This document shows positions 21,582 to 33,657 of a stretch of 64,000 nt of DNA, one piece after another (the stretch's first letter is position 1; every line of letters begins with the position of its first letter). The DNA comes from Phytobacter ursingii. GTDB taxonomy: Bacteria > Pseudomonadota > Gammaproteobacteria > Enterobacterales > Enterobacteriaceae. The notes under the pieces were generated by a model that had not been told where the DNA came from, did no database searches, and was given only the letters and a program-made list of their open reading frames with translations. Made by a program: the position numbers and the translations under genes. The stretch is taken from NCBI GenBank assembly GCA_901456055.1, contig CABDWT010000002.1, positions 434,001 to 498,000 on the forward strand. Reading direction: 5' to 3'.

Positions 21582-22838
21582 TTAAAATTCTTTACGCAGC
21601 CAGCTATTGATTCGTTTAAACCACGAGCCGACTGATGCACGTTTTTCCACTTCTGCTTCACCACTCAAATGGCTTTCTTTCCCGTAGTGCAGCAACCCCA
21701 CCGCCGTTGAATAGTACGGCTCCTGGGCGTAATCCGTTAAACCAGTAATATTGAGCGGCGCGCCAATACGCACTTGCGTATGGAATACACGCTGGGCACA
21801 TGCCGCCAGACCTTCAATTTGCGCTGCCCCGCCCGTTAACACAATCCCCGCCGCCAGATGATGTTTCACCCCTTGCTGGCGAAGCTGCTCTTGTAACTGC
21901 AAAATCTCATCATTCACCAGATTGAGCAACTCGGTATAACGTGGCTCAATCACGTCGGCCAGCGTCTGGCGCTGTAAGCTACGCGGCGGACGCCCCCCCA
22001 CACTTGGCACTTCAACACTCTCATCTTTACCCACGATGGAGCCCAGCGCACAACCATGACGAACTTTAATGGCTTCGGCGTCGCTTGGCGGCGTACCGAA
22101 TGCATAGGCGATATCGCTGGTTACGACATTCCCTGCATACGGGATCACTTTCGTATGGCGCAGCGCTCCGCCTGTATAGACAGCCATATCCATTGTACCA
22201 CCGCCAATGTCTACAACGCAGACACCCAGCTCACGTTCATCTTCCGTCAACACGGAATAACTGGAGGCCAGTCCGGCGAAAATAAGTTGGTCAACTTTCA
22301 GACCACAACGTTCCACCGCTTTAACAATGTTTTTCGCCATATCGTTATGGCAGGTAATCAGATGGACTTTCGCCTGCATACGCACCCCCGAAAGACCTAC
22401 CGGGTTTTTGATACCTTCCTGGTAATCAATGGCATATTCCTGAGGAATGACATGCAGAACGCGGTGTTCATCACGCACTCGCACCGATTTCGCCGTATGC
22501 ACCACATTCTCTACATCTTCCTGCGTCACTTCTTCTTCTGAAATCGGCACCATACCAATTTCATTCTGGCAGCTAATATGTTTACCCGACAGCGCCAGAT
22601 AAACAGAAGAAATCTGGCAATCGGCCATCAGTTCGGCCTGATCGATGGCGCGCTGAACGCATTTCACCACAGATTCCAGGTCGTTAACGCCACCTTTATC
22701 CATACCACGGGACGGGCAGCTTCCCACGCCGATGATATTGATCATACCGTCGGGCAGAACTTCCCCTACCAAAGCGGCTACCTTCGCGGTACCAATCTCC
22801 AGTCCTACTACCAGTTTTCTGTCCGTCGCCTTGATCAT
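21582..22838 (-). CDS. ftsA: Cell division actin-like protein FtsA
   Basis: FtsA is a bacterial actin homologue that anchors FtsZ to the membrane. Nucleotide-binding motifs include GLEIGTAKVAALVGE, VVDIGGGTMDMAVY and VLTGGAAQIEG. A C-terminal amphipathic membrane helix (SWFKRINSWLRKEF) is present. The 418 residues are two fewer than in E. coli because of a small deletion just before the helix (KRASVGSW). The ATG shares one base with the ftsQ stop. Confidence 0.98.
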   Translation of the reverse strand: MIKATDRKLVVGLEIGTAKVAALVGEVLPDGMINIIGVGSCPSRGMDKGGVNDLESVVKCVQRAIDQAELMADCQISSVYLALSGKHISCQNEIGMVPISEEEVTQEDVENVVHTAKSVRVRDEHRVLHVIPQEYAIDYQEGIKNPVGLSGVRMQAKVHLITCHNDMAKNIVKAVERCGLKVDQLIFAGLASSYSVLTEDERELGVCVVDIGGGTMDMAVYTGGALRHTKVIPYAGNVVTSDIAYAFGTPPSDAEAIKVRHGCALGSIVGKDESVEVPSVGGRPPRSLQRQTLADVIEPRYTELLNLVNDEILQLQEQLRQQGVKHHLAAGIVLTGGAAQIEGLAACAQRVFHTQVRIGAPLNITGLTDYAQEPYYSTAVGLLHYGKESHLSGEAEVEKRASVGSWFKRINSWLRKEF

Positions 22839-23668
22839 TATTGTTCTGCCTGTGCCTGATTCTGTTGCTGATTAGGGTCCTGAACTGGGGCCGGCTTCCA
22901 ACCTACCGCCGCGCCAGAGTCATAGCGTAAATCCACGTAACTAATTTCTTTGCGATCCGCCTGCGCCTGCTGTTGCAGAACCGGGTACAATTCGACAAAG
23001 CGCGCCAGGCGTTTCATCGTATCGCCACGGCCGAGGTTGAGCTTAATGTCGTTATTAAGCGTCACCTGCCACGACCGCCGGGCAGTCATCGCCGCCTCTT
23101 TCAACGTGAATTTATCCTTCGCCAGCACCTGTCCCATGTCATGGAAGCCCTGTAAAACTTCGCTCTCACTCCCTTCCGGGCCATACAGCATGGGTAAAAC
23201 CTGCTTGCTGGTTCGATCCGCAGGAACGCTGAACGAATTACCGTCCATGTCCACCATATGCTGATCATTCCAACGTGCTATAGGCACATATTCAACCAGA
23301 TGAATCTTCAATTCATCAGGCCATTGCTTTCTGACACTTGCCTGCTTTATCCAGGGCAGACGCTCTATCTGGCTCTGGATTATATTGACATCCTGCGTCA
23401 TAAACGTGCCGGGTGCGCCAAGCGCCAGAATAGACTGGCGAATATCGTCGTTGCGGGTGTAATGACGATCGCCTGTCAACACCAGCTTCGACAACGGTAA
23501 CCGTTGCGCATCTTCCATCCAGCCCAGGACTACCCAGCCGCTAGCCAACACGGTACACAACACCGTCAGCAGGAACAGAATTCCTGCAAGACGCGTTCCA
23601 TTATTGCGGCGGGAGGATGGCATCTCCTCGACATCGCGATTTCGCGTGTTCAGCGCAGCCTGAGACAT
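22838..23668 (-). CDS. ftsQ: Cell division protein FtsQ
   Basis: FtsQ is a bitopic divisome protein that recruits FtsB and FtsL. The 276 residues comprise a short cytoplasmic tail, one transmembrane helix ([21 protein letters not shown], about residues 27-47) and a POTRA domain beginning [20 protein letters not shown] beta domain follows, with a Gln-rich tail. It lies 1 nt after ddlB and overlaps ftsA by 1 nt. Confidence 0.97.
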   Translation of the reverse strand: MSQAALNTRNRDVEEMPSSRRNNGTRLAGILFLLTVLCTVLASGWVVLGWMEDAQRLPLSKLVLTGDRHYTRNDDIRQSILALGAPGTFMTQDVNIIQSQIERLPWIKQASVRKQWPDELKIHLVEYVPIARWNDQHMVDMDGNSFSVPADRTSKQVLPMLYGPEGSESEVLQGFHDMGQVLAKDKFTLKEAAMTARRSWQVTLNNDIKLNLGRGDTMKRLARFVELYPVLQQQAQADRKEISYVDLRYDSGAAVGWKPAPVQDPNQQQNQAQAEQ

Positions 23669-23669
23669 A

Positions 23670-24590
23670 TCACTCCGCCAGTTCCAGAATTTGCACGACC
23701 AGTTGCGAGAAGGTTAACCCCGCCTGTCGCGCTGCCATCGGTACCAGGCTATGACTTGTCATACCCGGCGCGGTATTGGCTTCCAATAAATAAAACTGAC
23801 CATCACTGTCTAACATGGCGTCAATTCGTCCCCAGCCCCGACATCCCAGCGCACGCCAGGCTTTCAGTACCAGGTTTTGTAAAGTGGCCTCATCGTTTGC
23901 TTCCAGACCTGACGGACAGAAATATTTCGTCTCATCAGAGAGATACTTCGCCTCATAATCATAGAAGGTTCCAGCGGGCTGAATACGAATTGAAGGTAAA
24001 ATTTCTTTTCCGAGCATGGCAACTGTAAATTCGGGCCCACTTAGCCATTTTTCGATAAGAACTTCATCATCATGTTGAAAGGCAAGCGCTAACGCAGCCG
24101 TTAATGCACCAAATTCTTCAACTTTTGACATACCGACGCTTGAACCTTCGCGGCTCGGTTTAACGATAACCGGTAAACCTAACGCTTCAATGCGTTGAAT
24201 AACGTCATTATTGGGCCCCGATTCAAATTCGTTGCGTGTTAAAGCAACCCACGGGGCAACAGGTAACCCCGCACCTTGCCAGAGCAATTTACTGCGTAAT
24301 TTATCCATTGAGATTGCCGATGCCATAACGCCGCTGCCGGTATAAGGCATGCCTGTTAGCTCCAGCAACCCTTGCAGACTACCGTCTTCACCGCCACGCC
24401 CATGCAGCGCAATGAATGCTTTATCGAAGCCCATCGCTTTCAGGCGAGTAACATCCACATCACGCGGGTCAATCGGGTGCGCATCAATGCCCCCCTCACG
24501 TAAACCCGCAAGCACCGCAGCGCCGGAGTTTAATGACACCTCGCGCTCAGCAGAAATTCCGCCCAGCAGGACCGCGACTTTGTCAGCCAT
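23670..24590 (-). CDS. ddlB: D-alanine--D-alanine ligase B
   Basis: DdlB joins two D-alanines for the peptidoglycan stem peptide, using ATP. The start [20 protein letters not shown] gives 306 residues, the E. coli size; the frame stays open 25 codons further inside murC. ATP-grasp motifs are [28 protein letters not shown] and [16 protein letters not shown]. It overlaps the murC 3' end by 8 nt. Confidence 0.97.
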   Translation of the reverse strand: MADKVAVLLGGISAEREVSLNSGAAVLAGLREGGIDAHPIDPRDVDVTRLKAMGFDKAFIALHGRGGEDGSLQGLLELTGMPYTGSGVMASAISMDKLRSKLLWQGAGLPVAPWVALTRNEFESGPNNDVIQRIEALGLPVIVKPSREGSSVGMSKVEEFGALTAALALAFQHDDEVLIEKWLSGPEFTVAMLGKEILPSIRIQPAGTFYDYEAKYLSDETKYFCPSGLEANDEATLQNLVLKAWRALGCRGWGRIDAMLDSDGQFYLLEANTAPGMTSHSLVPMAARQAGLTFSQLVVQILELAE

Positions 24591-26055
24591 TGCGCTCGTC
24601 CTCCTGTTGCGGCTTGAGTTTCGCTTCCGCCAACTGACGCGCAATCTTGCCAACATTGCCCGCACCCTGGATCAGAATTAAATCATTACCGGTCAGAACA
24701 GGAGCCAGCATAGCCGCGGTTTGAGCCGGATCGGATACCAGGATCGGATCGATTTTCCCACGGCCACGAATAGTACGGCACAGGGAGCGGCTGTCCGCCC
24801 CCGGGATCGGCGTTTCGCCCGCAGAGTAAACATCCAGCATCAGCAGTGAATCGACCTGCGTCAAAACGTTGGCAAAATCGTCATACAGATCGCGCGTACG
24901 GGTAAAGCGATGCGGCTGGAAGACCATCACCAGATTTTTATCCGGCCAGCCTGCGCGTGCCGCTTTAATGGTGGCATCTACTTCCGTCGGATGGTGGCCG
25001 TAATCATCCACCAGCATCGCAGTCCCTGGCTTACCGTTAACGGACGCCAGTGGAAACTCACCCAGAAAATCAAAACGACGCCCGGTGCCCTGGAAGCTTT
25101 CCAGCGCGCTCAGAATATCTTCGTCGTCGATGCCTTCCTCTGTCGCCACCGCGACCGCAGCCGCTGCATTAAGCGCATTATGGCGGCCCGGCGCATTCAG
25201 CGTGACATGCAGCTCCGGTTTGTCCTGACGAATCAGGGTGAAATGCCCTTGTGCGCCTTCCTGCTGATAGTTTTCAATGCGCACATCCGCATCCTGACTA
25301 AAGCCGTATGTGGTGAGCTGACGACCCACGCGCGGAAGTAATTCGCGAATGACCGGATCGTCCACGCACATCACCGCGCGACCATAAAACGGCAGGTTAT
25401 GCAGGAAATTGATAAATGTCGTTTTTAAATTCTCGAAGTCGCCCTGGTAGGTATCCATATGGTCAGCTTCGATATTGGTGACAATCGCCACCATCGGCTG
25501 CAGATGGAGGAATGACGCATCACTCTCGTCTGCTTCCGCAATTAAGTAACGGCTATTGCCCAGACGCGCATGTACGCCCGCCGCTTTTACCAGACCACCA
25601 TTCACAAAGGTAGGATCAAGCCCGCCTTCGGCATAAATGCTGGCAACCATGGCAGTCGTTGTCGTTTTGCCATGCGTACCGGCAATAGCAATCCCGTGGC
25701 GAAAACGCATTAGCTCTGCCAGCATTTCGGCACGGCGAATCACCGGGATACGCGCTTCGTTAGCGGCGACGATTTCCGGGTTATCAGCTGCAATCGCGCT
25801 GGACACGACGACGACACTTGCATCGCTAACGTTCTCCGGGCGATGGTTGAAGTAGATTGTCGCGCCAAGCGACGCCAACTGCTGCGTTACAGGGTTCGGC
25901 GCCAAATCAGAACCGCTGATTTGATAGCCTTCGTTAGCCAGAACTTCGGCAATACCGCCCATGCCAGCACCGCCAATGCCGACAAAGTGAATGTGCCGGA
26001 CGCGACGCATCTCGGGCACGATTGAACGCAGTTTCGCCAGTTGTTGTGTATTCAT
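24583..26055 (-). CDS. murC: UDP-N-acetylmuramate--L-alanine ligase
   Basis: MurC adds L-alanine to UDP-MurNAc, the first cytoplasmic step of stem-peptide synthesis. The 490 residues contain an N-terminal Rossmann motif ([13 protein letters not shown]), the ATP loop [14 protein letters not shown] (about residue 125), the Mur-ligase signatures [13 protein letters not shown] and NIEADHMD, and the C-terminal [10 protein letters not shown]. It begins 56 bp after murG. Confidence 0.98.
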   Translation of the reverse strand: MNTQQLAKLRSIVPEMRRVRHIHFVGIGGAGMGGIAEVLANEGYQISGSDLAPNPVTQQLASLGATIYFNHRPENVSDASVVVVSSAIAADNPEIVAANEARIPVIRRAEMLAELMRFRHGIAIAGTHGKTTTTAMVASIYAEGGLDPTFVNGGLVKAAGVHARLGNSRYLIAEADESDASFLHLQPMVAIVTNIEADHMDTYQGDFENLKTTFINFLHNLPFYGRAVMCVDDPVIRELLPRVGRQLTTYGFSQDADVRIENYQQEGAQGHFTLIRQDKPELHVTLNAPGRHNALNAAAAVAVATEEGIDDEDILSALESFQGTGRRFDFLGEFPLASVNGKPGTAMLVDDYGHHPTEVDATIKAARAGWPDKNLVMVFQPHRFTRTRDLYDDFANVLTQVDSLLMLDVYSAGETPIPGADSRSLCRTIRGRGKIDPILVSDPAQTAAMLAPVLTGNDLILIQGAGNVGKIARQLAEAKLKPQQEDERNG

Positions 26056-26111
26056 TCTCTAAACGCCATCTACCACTTCAAATTCGCGCGACGCAAAAGG
26101 CGTCGCCAGTA

Positions 26112-27179
26112 TTAAGCCTGTGCTGCAAGGCTCACTTCATTTGCCACTCGTTCAGTGGCATCGGGAATGGCAGCGGCACGTGCGCGCTCGGCCATTTCCA
26201 GTAATGCTTCCCGGTTCCAGCTCGCGAGCGTCTCTGCCACGGCATCGACCGTAAATTGCGGCTGCTCCAGAATTTTCGCGGCACCCGCTTTTTCCAGCGG
26301 CAGCGCATTCCAGTACTGCTGCCGATCCTTATGCTGGAACGGAACAAATAATGCTGGCAGGCCGGCGGCAGCGATTTCGCTCACCGTCAGTGCGCCGGAA
26401 CGGCATACCACGACATCCGCCCAGGCATAGGCCTGCGCCATATCATCAATAAATTCGGTCACTTTATGCTGAGGCTGCCCGGCATCGGCATAGGCCTGCT
26501 CAACGGCTTGCTGAGCGCCCTTTCCACTCTGATGCCAGATAGTCACCGCGCTGCCCAGTTTTGCCGCGACCTGCGGCATGGTCTGATTCAGTACGCGCGC
26601 CCCCTGCGAACCGCCCACCACCAGAACCCGTACTGGCCCTTCACGGCCAGGTAACCGTTCTTGCGGCAACGGCAGCGCCAGTACATCCACACGTACCGGG
26701 TTTCCTACCACGTCTGCCTTCGGAAATGCGCCCGGGAAAGCTTGCATGACTTTGGTGGCGATCTTCGCCAGCCATTTGTTGGTTAACCCCGCAATGCCGT
26801 TTTGCTCATGCAGCACAACGGGAATGCCCAACGACCATGCGGCTAGCCCGCCAGGACCGGAGACATACCCGCCCATCCCCAACACGACGTCTGGCTTAAA
26901 GCGCTGCATAATGGCGCGCGCCTGACGCCAGGCGTTGAAAATTCTCACCGGCGCAAGCAGTAGAGCTTTTACCCCTTTACCGCGAAGGCCGGAGATACGG
27001 ATGAAGTCAATCTCGATACCGTGTTTCGGTACTAAATCGGCTTCCATGCGATCGGCGGTTCCGAGCCAGCGCACTTGCCAGCCCTGATCCATTAAATGGT
27101 GCGCAACCGCCAGCCCGGGGAAAACATGCCCACCGGTACCGCCTGCCATCACCATTAACCGCTTCGGTTGACCGCTCAT
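26112..27179 (-). CDS. murG: Lipid II synthase (N-acetylglucosaminyl transferase) MurG
   Basis: MurG is a peripheral inner-membrane GT-B glycosyltransferase that adds GlcNAc to lipid I, giving lipid II. The N-terminal glycine-rich [17 protein letters not shown] and the second [10 protein letters not shown] are the donor and acceptor loops. [23 protein letters not shown] carries the UDP-sugar-binding Glu. The length is 355 residues. It overlaps ftsW by 4 nt. Confidence 0.98.
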   Translation of the reverse strand: MSGQPKRLMVMAGGTGGHVFPGLAVAHHLMDQGWQVRWLGTADRMEADLVPKHGIEIDFIRISGLRGKGVKALLLAPVRIFNAWRQARAIMQRFKPDVVLGMGGYVSGPGGLAAWSLGIPVVLHEQNGIAGLTNKWLAKIATKVMQAFPGAFPKADVVGNPVRVDVLALPLPQERLPGREGPVRVLVVGGSQGARVLNQTMPQVAAKLGSAVTIWHQSGKGAQQAVEQAYADAGQPQHKVTEFIDDMAQAYAWADVVVCRSGALTVSEIAAAGLPALFVPFQHKDRQQYWNALPLEKAGAAKILEQPQFTVDAVAETLASWNREALLEMAERARAAAIPDATERVANEVSLAAQA

Positions 27180-28420
27180 CGTGAACCTCGTGTAAACGCC
27201 TGGGCTTTTTCCAGACGCGTTTCATAATCAATTCGTAACAACAGCATGATCGCCGTCGACATAATCAATAAACTGGAGCCGCCATAACTGATGAGCGGCA
27301 GAGTCAGCCCTTTAGTCGGCAGCATACCTGCGGCAGCGCCAACGTTTACTAATGCCTGGAAGCTGAACCAAATGCCAATCGAGCAGGCCAGGAAACCAGA
27401 AAACCGTTGATCGATTTCCAGCGCTTTGCGTCCGATGGACATGGCGCGGAAAGCGACGAAGAATACCATTAAAAGTGCCAGTACCACACCGATATAACCC
27501 AGTTCTTCGCCGATGATGGCGAAGATGAAGTCGGTATGCGCTTCGGGCAAATACTCCAGCTTTTGTACGGAGTTCCCCAGTCCTTGCCCCCACAGCTCAC
27601 CGCGCCCAAATGCCATCAGCGACTGCGTCAATTGGTAGCCACTGCCAAACGGATCATCCCAGGGGTTCCAGAATGATGTCACACGACGAATACGGTATGG
27701 CTCAGCCAAAATCAGCAAAATCACCGCAGCGATACCGGAACCGATAATGGCGATGAACTGCCACAGTTTTGCCCCGGCCAGGAACAGCATCGCCAGCGTG
27801 GTAATAAAGAGCACCACCACGGTACCCAGGTCAGGCTGCGCCAGCAGTAGCACCGCGAGCACCATGATGACGCCCATCGGCTTGAGGAACCCGCGCAGGT
27901 TATTACGCACCTCATCAACCTTACGCACCAGGTAGTTCGCCAGATAACAGAACAGCGACAGCTTGGTAAATTCCGCTGGCTGGAAACGCATTACGCCCAG
28001 ATCAATCCAGCGCGACGCCCCGTTGATTGAGCTACCCACCACCAGAACAACCAACAGCATGACAATAGCGGCCACCAGCATTACCGAGCTCCAGCGCTGC
28101 CAGAACTCCATCGGCAAGCGCAGCGTTACCAGCCCCAGACAAAACGCCAGGAACAGATACAGCGCATGGCGTTTGGCAAAGAAGAACGGGTCTGCGGTCA
28201 ACCTCTGCCCCACCGGCATTGACGCCGACGTCACCATGATAAAACCGATCGCCGCCAGGCCCAGCGTCAGCCAGAACAGCGTGCGGTCGTACATGACCAG
28301 ACTGTCGTTATCTTTCTGGCGTGAGCCCATCACCCAACCTTTTAATGCACCAAACAGCCAGCTCAGGATGCCAAATCCTGGCAGGTGCGGCATTCTCGGG
28401 CGGGGGAGACTTAAACGCAT
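27176..28420 (-). CDS. ftsW: Septal peptidoglycan glycosyltransferase FtsW (SEDS family)
   Basis: FtsW is a polytopic inner-membrane SEDS glycan polymerase that works with FtsI at the septum. The ATG at 28420 gives 414 residues ([16 protein letters not shown]), the E. coli size; a TTG one codon earlier would add one residue. SEDS motifs include [20 protein letters not shown] and [20 protein letters not shown], the last carrying the catalytic Asp. Its start overlaps the murD stop by one base (TGATG). Confidence 0.97.
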   Translation of the reverse strand: MRLSLPRPRMPHLPGFGILSWLFGALKGWVMGSRQKDNDSLVMYDRTLFWLTLGLAAIGFIMVTSASMPVGQRLTADPFFFAKRHALYLFLAFCLGLVTLRLPMEFWQRWSSVMLVAAIVMLLVVLVVGSSINGASRWIDLGVMRFQPAEFTKLSLFCYLANYLVRKVDEVRNNLRGFLKPMGVIMVLAVLLLAQPDLGTVVVLFITTLAMLFLAGAKLWQFIAIIGSGIAAVILLILAEPYRIRRVTSFWNPWDDPFGSGYQLTQSLMAFGRGELWGQGLGNSVQKLEYLPEAHTDFIFAIIGEELGYIGVVLALLMVFFVAFRAMSIGRKALEIDQRFSGFLACSIGIWFSFQALVNVGAAAGMLPTKGLTLPLISYGGSSLLIMSTAIMLLLRIDYETRLEKAQAFTRGSR

Positions 28421-29736
28421 CAACCTAACTCCTGCGCCAGGCGGGTAAAGACATCGCCACGCTGTTCAAAGTTCTTAAACTGATCGAGGCTGGCGCAGGC
28501 GGGCGATAACAACACCATGTCACCCGGCTGTACCCGCGTCGCGATCAGGCGCATTGCCTGTTCCATATCCTGCGTTTGCTCGGTAATCTCCGGACGCAGC
28601 GCAGCCAGTTCCGCACCATCGCGGCCAAAGCAATACAAGCGAACATTGCTGCCTTCGAGATAGCGTTTCAGTGGAGAGAAGTCTGCCGATTTACCATCGC
28701 CACCGAGCAGCAGATGCAGCGTGCCATCCACATGCAGGCCGTTCAGTGCCGCCTCTGTACTGCCGACGTTGGTCGCTTTGGAATCGTTAATCCAGCGCAC
28801 ACCATTGTGCTCCAGCGCCAGCTGGAAGCGGTGCGCCAGGCCAGTAAACGTGGTTAATGCTTTCAGGCTGCTGGCGCGCGGCAATCCCACGGCATCGGCC
28901 AGGGCCAGTGCTGCCAGCGCGTTTGTATAATTATGCTGACCGCTAAGCTTCATCTCTTTAACGTTCAGAACTTTTTCACCTTTCACGCGCAGCCAGGTTT
29001 CCCCCTGCTGGCGATTGAGATGGTAATCGCCGACATCTACGCCAAAGCTAACGCAGCGCTCATCCGCGCCGCGCACCGGCATGGTCAGCGCGTCATCCGC
29101 ATTGACTACACAAACTTTCGCATTTTCATAAACACGCAGTTTTGCAGCACGGTACTGCTGCAGGCCAAACGGATACCGGTCCATATGATCTTCGGTGACG
29201 TTGAGAATGGTCGCCGCGGCCGCATGCAGGCTGGATGTGGTTTCAAGCTGGAAGCTGGAAAGCTCCAGCACATAGAGATCGCAGGCAGATTCCAGCAGCA
29301 TCAACGCGGGCAGACCGATGTTTCCGCCGACGCCCACGTTCTTGCCGGCGGATTTTGCCATTTCGCCCACCAGCGTCGTGACCGTGCTTTTACCGTTCGA
29401 CCCGGTGATCGCCACGATCGGCGCCTGCGCCTCGCGGCAGAAAAGCTCAATATCACCTACGATCTCGACACCCGCATCTGCCGCTGCGCTCAACGAAGGG
29501 TGCGCCAGCGCGATCCCTGGACTCGCGACGATCAGATCGGCCGCCAACAGCCAGTCATCATTCAGACCACCAAGATAGCGTTCCACCTCTTCCGGAAGCT
29601 TATCCAGCCCCGGCGGCGAAACACGGGTATCCATCACTTTCGGCGTAACGCCGCGCGCGCGGAAAAATTCCACGCACGAGAGTCCCGTCAGACCAAGACC
29701 AATAATGACGACTTTTTTACCCTGGTAATCTGCCAT
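28420..29736 (-). CDS. murD: UDP-MurNAc-L-alanine--D-glutamate ligase
   Basis: MurD adds D-glutamate to UDP-MurNAc-L-Ala. The 438 residues show the N-terminal [17 protein letters not shown], the ATP loop [19 protein letters not shown] (about residue 110), [20 protein letters not shown], the substrate motif [10 protein letters not shown] and [12 protein letters not shown]. It sits 2 nt after mraY. Confidence 0.98.
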   Translation of the reverse strand: MADYQGKKVVIIGLGLTGLSCVEFFRARGVTPKVMDTRVSPPGLDKLPEEVERYLGGLNDDWLLAADLIVASPGIALAHPSLSAAADAGVEIVGDIELFCREAQAPIVAITGSNGKSTVTTLVGEMAKSAGKNVGVGGNIGLPALMLLESACDLYVLELSSFQLETTSSLHAAAATILNVTEDHMDRYPFGLQQYRAAKLRVYENAKVCVVNADDALTMPVRGADERCVSFGVDVGDYHLNRQQGETWLRVKGEKVLNVKEMKLSGQHNYTNALAALALADAVGLPRASSLKALTTFTGLAHRFQLALEHNGVRWINDSKATNVGSTEAALNGLHVDGTLHLLLGGDGKSADFSPLKRYLEGSNVRLYCFGRDGAELAALRPEITEQTQDMEQAMRLIATRVQPGDMVLLSPACASLDQFKNFEQRGDVFTRLAQELG

Positions 29737-29738
29737 GA

Positions 29739-30821
29739 TTAACGTACCTTAAGCGTTGCCAGACCAATCAGGACCAGCATCAGCGAAATAATCCAGAAGC
29801 GCACAATCACGCGCGGCTCCGGCCAGCCTTTCAGTTCATAGTGATGGTGAATCGGCGCCATACGGAAAATACGCTGACCACGCAATTTGAACGACCCAAC
29901 CTGCAAAATCACAGACAGGGTTTCGACGACGAAGACGCCGCCCATAATGACCAACAGAAACTCCTGACGCAGTAGCACAGCGATAATGCCCAGTGCGCCA
30001 CCTAACGCCAGCGAGCCCACATCCCCCATAAAAACCTGGGCCGGGTAGGTGTTAAACCACAGAAATCCCAGCCCTGCGCCCACAATTGCCGTACAGACAA
30101 TGACCAGCTCACCCGCATGACGCAGATACGGAATGTGCAGATAACTGGCGAAGTTCATGTTACCGGTCGCCCAGGCAACCAGTGCAAAGCCCGCCGCCAC
30201 AAACACGGTGGGCATAATCGCCAGACCATCAAGGCCGTCAGTCAGGTTGACCGCGTTACCTGTCCCCACAATCACGAAATACGCCAGCAGGATGTAGAAG
30301 ATGCCCAATTGCGGCATGACATCTTTAAAAAACGGCACCACCAACTGTGTAGCTGGCGTGTCGTTACCCGCAAGGTACAGCGCGAACGCAACGCCCAGCG
30401 CAATCACCGACATCCAGAAATATTTCCAGCGGGCAATCAGCCCCTTTGTGTCTTTACGCACGACTTTGCGGTAGTCATCGACAAAACCAATGATGCCGTA
30501 GCCAACCAGTACAACCAGAACACACCAGACGTAGGGATTGGACGGGTAAGCCCACAGCAGTACAGACACCACGATCGCGGTCAGAATCATGATGCCGCCC
30601 ATGGTCGGCGTACCGCGTTTACTGAAATGCGACTCCGGGCCATCGTTACGTACGACCTGGCCAAATGAGAGTTTTTGCAGACGGGCAATCATGCGCGGCC
30701 CCATCCATAAAGAGATGAAGAGCGCAGTCAGCAGGCTGACGATGGCGCGAAACGTCAAATAGGAGAAGACGTTAAAGCCGGAATAATATTTGACCAAATG
30801 TTCGGCCAGCCAAACTAACAT
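29739..30821 (-). CDS. mraY: Phospho-MurNAc-pentapeptide translocase MraY
   Basis: MraY transfers phospho-MurNAc-pentapeptide to undecaprenyl phosphate, giving lipid I at the inner membrane. The 360 residues form about ten membrane helices. Catalytic aspartates lie in GFVDDYRKV and near [35 protein letters not shown] is the cytoplasmic loop motif, and [11 protein letters not shown] the C-terminal histidine loop. It overlaps murF by 7 nt. Confidence 0.98.
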   Translation of the reverse strand: MLVWLAEHLVKYYSGFNVFSYLTFRAIVSLLTALFISLWMGPRMIARLQKLSFGQVVRNDGPESHFSKRGTPTMGGIMILTAIVVSVLLWAYPSNPYVWCVLVVLVGYGIIGFVDDYRKVVRKDTKGLIARWKYFWMSVIALGVAFALYLAGNDTPATQLVVPFFKDVMPQLGIFYILLAYFVIVGTGNAVNLTDGLDGLAIMPTVFVAAGFALVAWATGNMNFASYLHIPYLRHAGELVIVCTAIVGAGLGFLWFNTYPAQVFMGDVGSLALGGALGIIAVLLRQEFLLVIMGGVFVVETLSVILQVGSFKLRGQRIFRMAPIHHHYELKGWPEPRVIVRFWIISLMLVLIGLATLKVR

Positions 30822-32173
30822 GCCCTTTTCTCCTGTAATGCGCGTGCAACCTCTTCCATGGCGGCACTACGTGAACCTTTCACCAAAATGGTAATAATTT
30901 GCTTCTCGGCAATCAGCGCCTCTAAACGCGAAACCATTGCCGCCTTATCATCAAAATGCTCACCGACGCCGCTGGCATCACTGATGGCTTTACTGAGCTT
31001 GCCGACGCTTAACACACGGTCGATGCCAACAGCTTTTGCCGTTTCCCCCACCTGAACGTGACACGCCTGACTTTCATCACCCAATTCCGCCATGTCGCCG
31101 ACAACCATGACCCGATAGCCCGGCATTTCGGCTAAAACATGTGCCGCCGCCGTCATCGATCCCACGTTGGCGTTGTAGCTGTCGTCCAGCAGTAATTGGT
31201 TTTCGCCAAGTTGCACCGGGAAAAGACGCCCTGGAACCGCTTTCAGATTGGCCAGACCCTTTTTCACTGCGTCATGCGGCGCCCCTACCGCCATCGCCAG
31301 CGCGGTTGCCGCCAGCGCATTCGCGATATTGTGACGCCCAGGCAATGGCAACGTGACATCTATATCGCCCGTTGGGGTTTGCAGCGTGAATTCTGTACCG
31401 TGGGAGGTCACATGAATATGGGTCGCGGTAAAATCGCTGTTGGCAGCATTTGGCGAGAAGCGCCAGACTTTGCGATTGCCGATGATGTTCTGCCAGTTCA
31501 GCCAGTCATTGTTATCGGCATTCATAATGGCAATGCCATTGTCCGGCAGGCCGGTATAAATCTCGCCTTTGGCCTTTGCCACTCCGGCCAGAGAACCAAA
31601 CCCTTCCAGGTGCGCTGCAGCAAGGTTGTTAACCAGCGCCGCTTCCGGGCGGGTCAGCGCCACGGTCCAGGCGATCTCGCCCTGATGATTAGCGCCAAGT
31701 TCTATCACCGCATACTGATGTTCTTTTGTCAGGCGCAGCAAGGTCATCGGCACACCGATGTCATTGTTCAGATTCCCGGCGGTATAAAGCGTATTGCCAC
31801 ATTCATTGAGAATGGCGGCTGTCATCTCTTTCACCGATGTTTTGCCGGAAGAGCCAGTCAGTGCCACAACGCGAGCAGGTACCTGCTGACGAACCCAGGC
31901 TGCCAGTTCGCCAAACGCGAGACGGGTATCCTTCACCACCAGTTGCGGCAGATCGATATCCAGTTTGCGACTGACTAACAGCGCGCCAGCACCGCCCTCT
32001 TTCGCTTTATCAGCGAAATCATGGGCATCGAAACGTTCACCTTTCAACGCCACAAACAGGCAACCAGAGGTCAACTTACGGGTATCGGAAGTAACAGCTT
32101 CAATGGTTGCGTCTGCACCATGCAGCTCGCCGTGCAAAATGCCGCCGAGCTGGCTAAGCGTTACGCTAATCAT
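30815..32173 (-). CDS. murF: UDP-MurNAc-tripeptide--D-Ala-D-Ala ligase
   Basis: MurF adds the D-Ala-D-Ala dipeptide to complete the pentapeptide. The 452 residues include the ATP loop [14 protein letters not shown] (about residue 107), [12 protein letters not shown], the N-lid [11 protein letters not shown] and the C-terminal [11 protein letters not shown]. The start overlaps the murE stop by 4 nt (ATGA). Confidence 0.97.
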   Translation of the reverse strand: MISVTLSQLGGILHGELHGADATIEAVTSDTRKLTSGCLFVALKGERFDAHDFADKAKEGGAGALLVSRKLDIDLPQLVVKDTRLAFGELAAWVRQQVPARVVALTGSSGKTSVKEMTAAILNECGNTLYTAGNLNNDIGVPMTLLRLTKEHQYAVIELGANHQGEIAWTVALTRPEAALVNNLAAAHLEGFGSLAGVAKAKGEIYTGLPDNGIAIMNADNNDWLNWQNIIGNRKVWRFSPNAANSDFTATHIHVTSHGTEFTLQTPTGDIDVTLPLPGRHNIANALAATALAMAVGAPHDAVKKGLANLKAVPGRLFPVQLGENQLLLDDSYNANVGSMTAAAHVLAEMPGYRVMVVGDMAELGDESQACHVQVGETAKAVGIDRVLSVGKLSKAISDASGVGEHFDDKAAMVSRLEALIAEKQIITILVKGSRSAAMEEVARALQEKRAC

Positions 32174-33657
32174 GCGATCACTCCCAACAGACGCGCCGCG
32201 GTGACACGGTCTGAATAATCGAGACGGTGGTTACCGACAATCTGATAATCTTCGTGGCCTTTACCTGCGAGCAGGACAACATCATCTTCTTTCGCCTGCA
32301 TGATGGTGTTGGTGACCGCTTCTGCGCGGCCTTCCATCACATGTGCGCGGCCCGCATCAAGCATTCCCGCCAGGATATCGTCGATGATGGCTCGCGGCTC
32401 TTCGGTACGCGGGTTGTCATCCGTTACGACCGGAATATCGGCGAACTGCTCGGCAATAGCGCCCATCAGCGGACGCTTGCCTTTATCGCGATCGCCACCG
32501 CAGCCAAATACGCACCACAGTTTTCCGGTGCAGTGCAGTCGTGCCGCCTGCAACGCTTTTTCCAGCGCATCCGGCGTATGTGCATAATCCACCACCACGG
32601 TAGGTTTGCCCGGCGCGCTGAACACTTCCATACGCCCACAAACCGGCTGCAGACGTGCGCCAGTGTTAAGTAAATCAGCCAGTGGATAACCCAGCGCCAG
32701 CAATGTCGCCAGCGCCAGCAGCAGATTGCTGACGTTAAAGGCGCCCATCAGACGGCTTTCAATCTCACCCTCGCCCCAGGAGGAGTCAAAACGGATAGTC
32801 GCGCCGCTGTCGTGGTACACCACGTTGGTCGCTTTAAGCCAGCGACCATGACAATCAGGATTGATATAGTCTTCCATCGACACGGCAACTGCATCAGGCA
32901 ATTTTGCTAACCAACGGCGTCCGACTTCATCATCAGCATTGACGATGGCCTGACCGAAATGGTGAGCAGAAAACAGCAGCCATTTGGCCGCTTCGTAATT
33001 GGTCATGTCGCCGTGATAGTCCAGATGATCGCGGCTCAGATTCGTAAAGACAGAGGCAGCAAATTTCAATGCCGCTACGCGATGCTGAACCAGCCCGTGA
33101 GAAGAGACCTCCATCGCGGCGAACGTTGCGCCTTGCTGCGCGAGGCTTGCAATCACATGCTGCACATCAACGGCGGAGCCAGTGGTATTTTCCGATGGGA
33201 CCACTTTGCCCAGCAGACCATTCCCCACAGTGCCCATCACCGCGCTGGTTTCGCCAAGCAGTTGGCTCCATTGCGCCAGCAACTGAGTGGTGGTGGTTTT
33301 ACCGTTAGTGCCGGTCACGCCAATCAGGCGCAGTTGCTCAGAAGGCTCGTTATAAAAACGTCCGGCCAACGCAGAAAGACGCTCATTTAACTGGCTCAGA
33401 TAGATAACCGGTACGCCATGCATCTCGCGAATTTCGCCGTCGGAGGCCTCATCTTTCGCCTCGGCAATAATAGCAGCCACACCTTGCGCAATCGCCTGCG
33501 GGATATATCGACGCCCGTCCGCCTGATGACCCACGACTGCAACAAAAAGATCACCCGACGCCGCTACCCGGCTGTCGAGTGTCATTTCCCGCAGTGCTCG
33601 CTCCGGCGCACCTGGCACCCACGGAGCAAGAAGGTCGCGCAAATTACGATCTGCCAC
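32170..33657 (-). CDS. murE: UDP-MurNAc-L-Ala-D-Glu--meso-diaminopimelate ligase
   Basis: MurE adds meso-diaminopimelate to the stem peptide. The specificity motif DNPRTEEP shows DAP rather than lysine specificity. The ATP loop [18 protein letters not shown] is near residue 112, and [10 protein letters not shown] is the Mur-ligase signature. The start is GTG (complement of CAC at 33655-33657), as in E. coli, giving 495 residues. It overlaps the end of ftsI by 14 nt. Confidence 0.97.
   Translation of the reverse strand: MADRNLRDLLAPWVPGAPERALREMTLDSRVAASGDLFVAVVGHQADGRRYIPQAIAQGVAAIIAEAKDEASDGEIREMHGVPVIYLSQLNERLSALAGRFYNEPSEQLRLIGVTGTNGKTTTTQLLAQWSQLLGETSAVMGTVGNGLLGKVVPSENTTGSAVDVQHVIASLAQQGATFAAMEVSSHGLVQHRVAALKFAASVFTNLSRDHLDYHGDMTNYEAAKWLLFSAHHFGQAIVNADDEVGRRWLAKLPDAVAVSMEDYINPDCHGRWLKATNVVYHDSGATIRFDSSWGEGEIESRLMGAFNVSNLLLALATLLALGYPLADLLNTGARLQPVCGRMEVFSAPGKPTVVVDYAHTPDALEKALQAARLHCTGKLWCVFGCGGDRDKGKRPLMGAIAEQFADIPVVTDDNPRTEEPRAIIDDILAGMLDAGRAHVMEGRAEAVTNTIMQAKEDDVVLLAGKGHEDYQIVGNHRLDYSDRVTAARLLGVIA

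Noticed and set aside
20379-21635. A 418-codon open frame on the plus strand opposite ftsZ
   Set aside because: Its residues are a His/Arg/Gln-rich shadow of a GC-biased essential gene and show no domain; ftsZ on the minus strand is certain.
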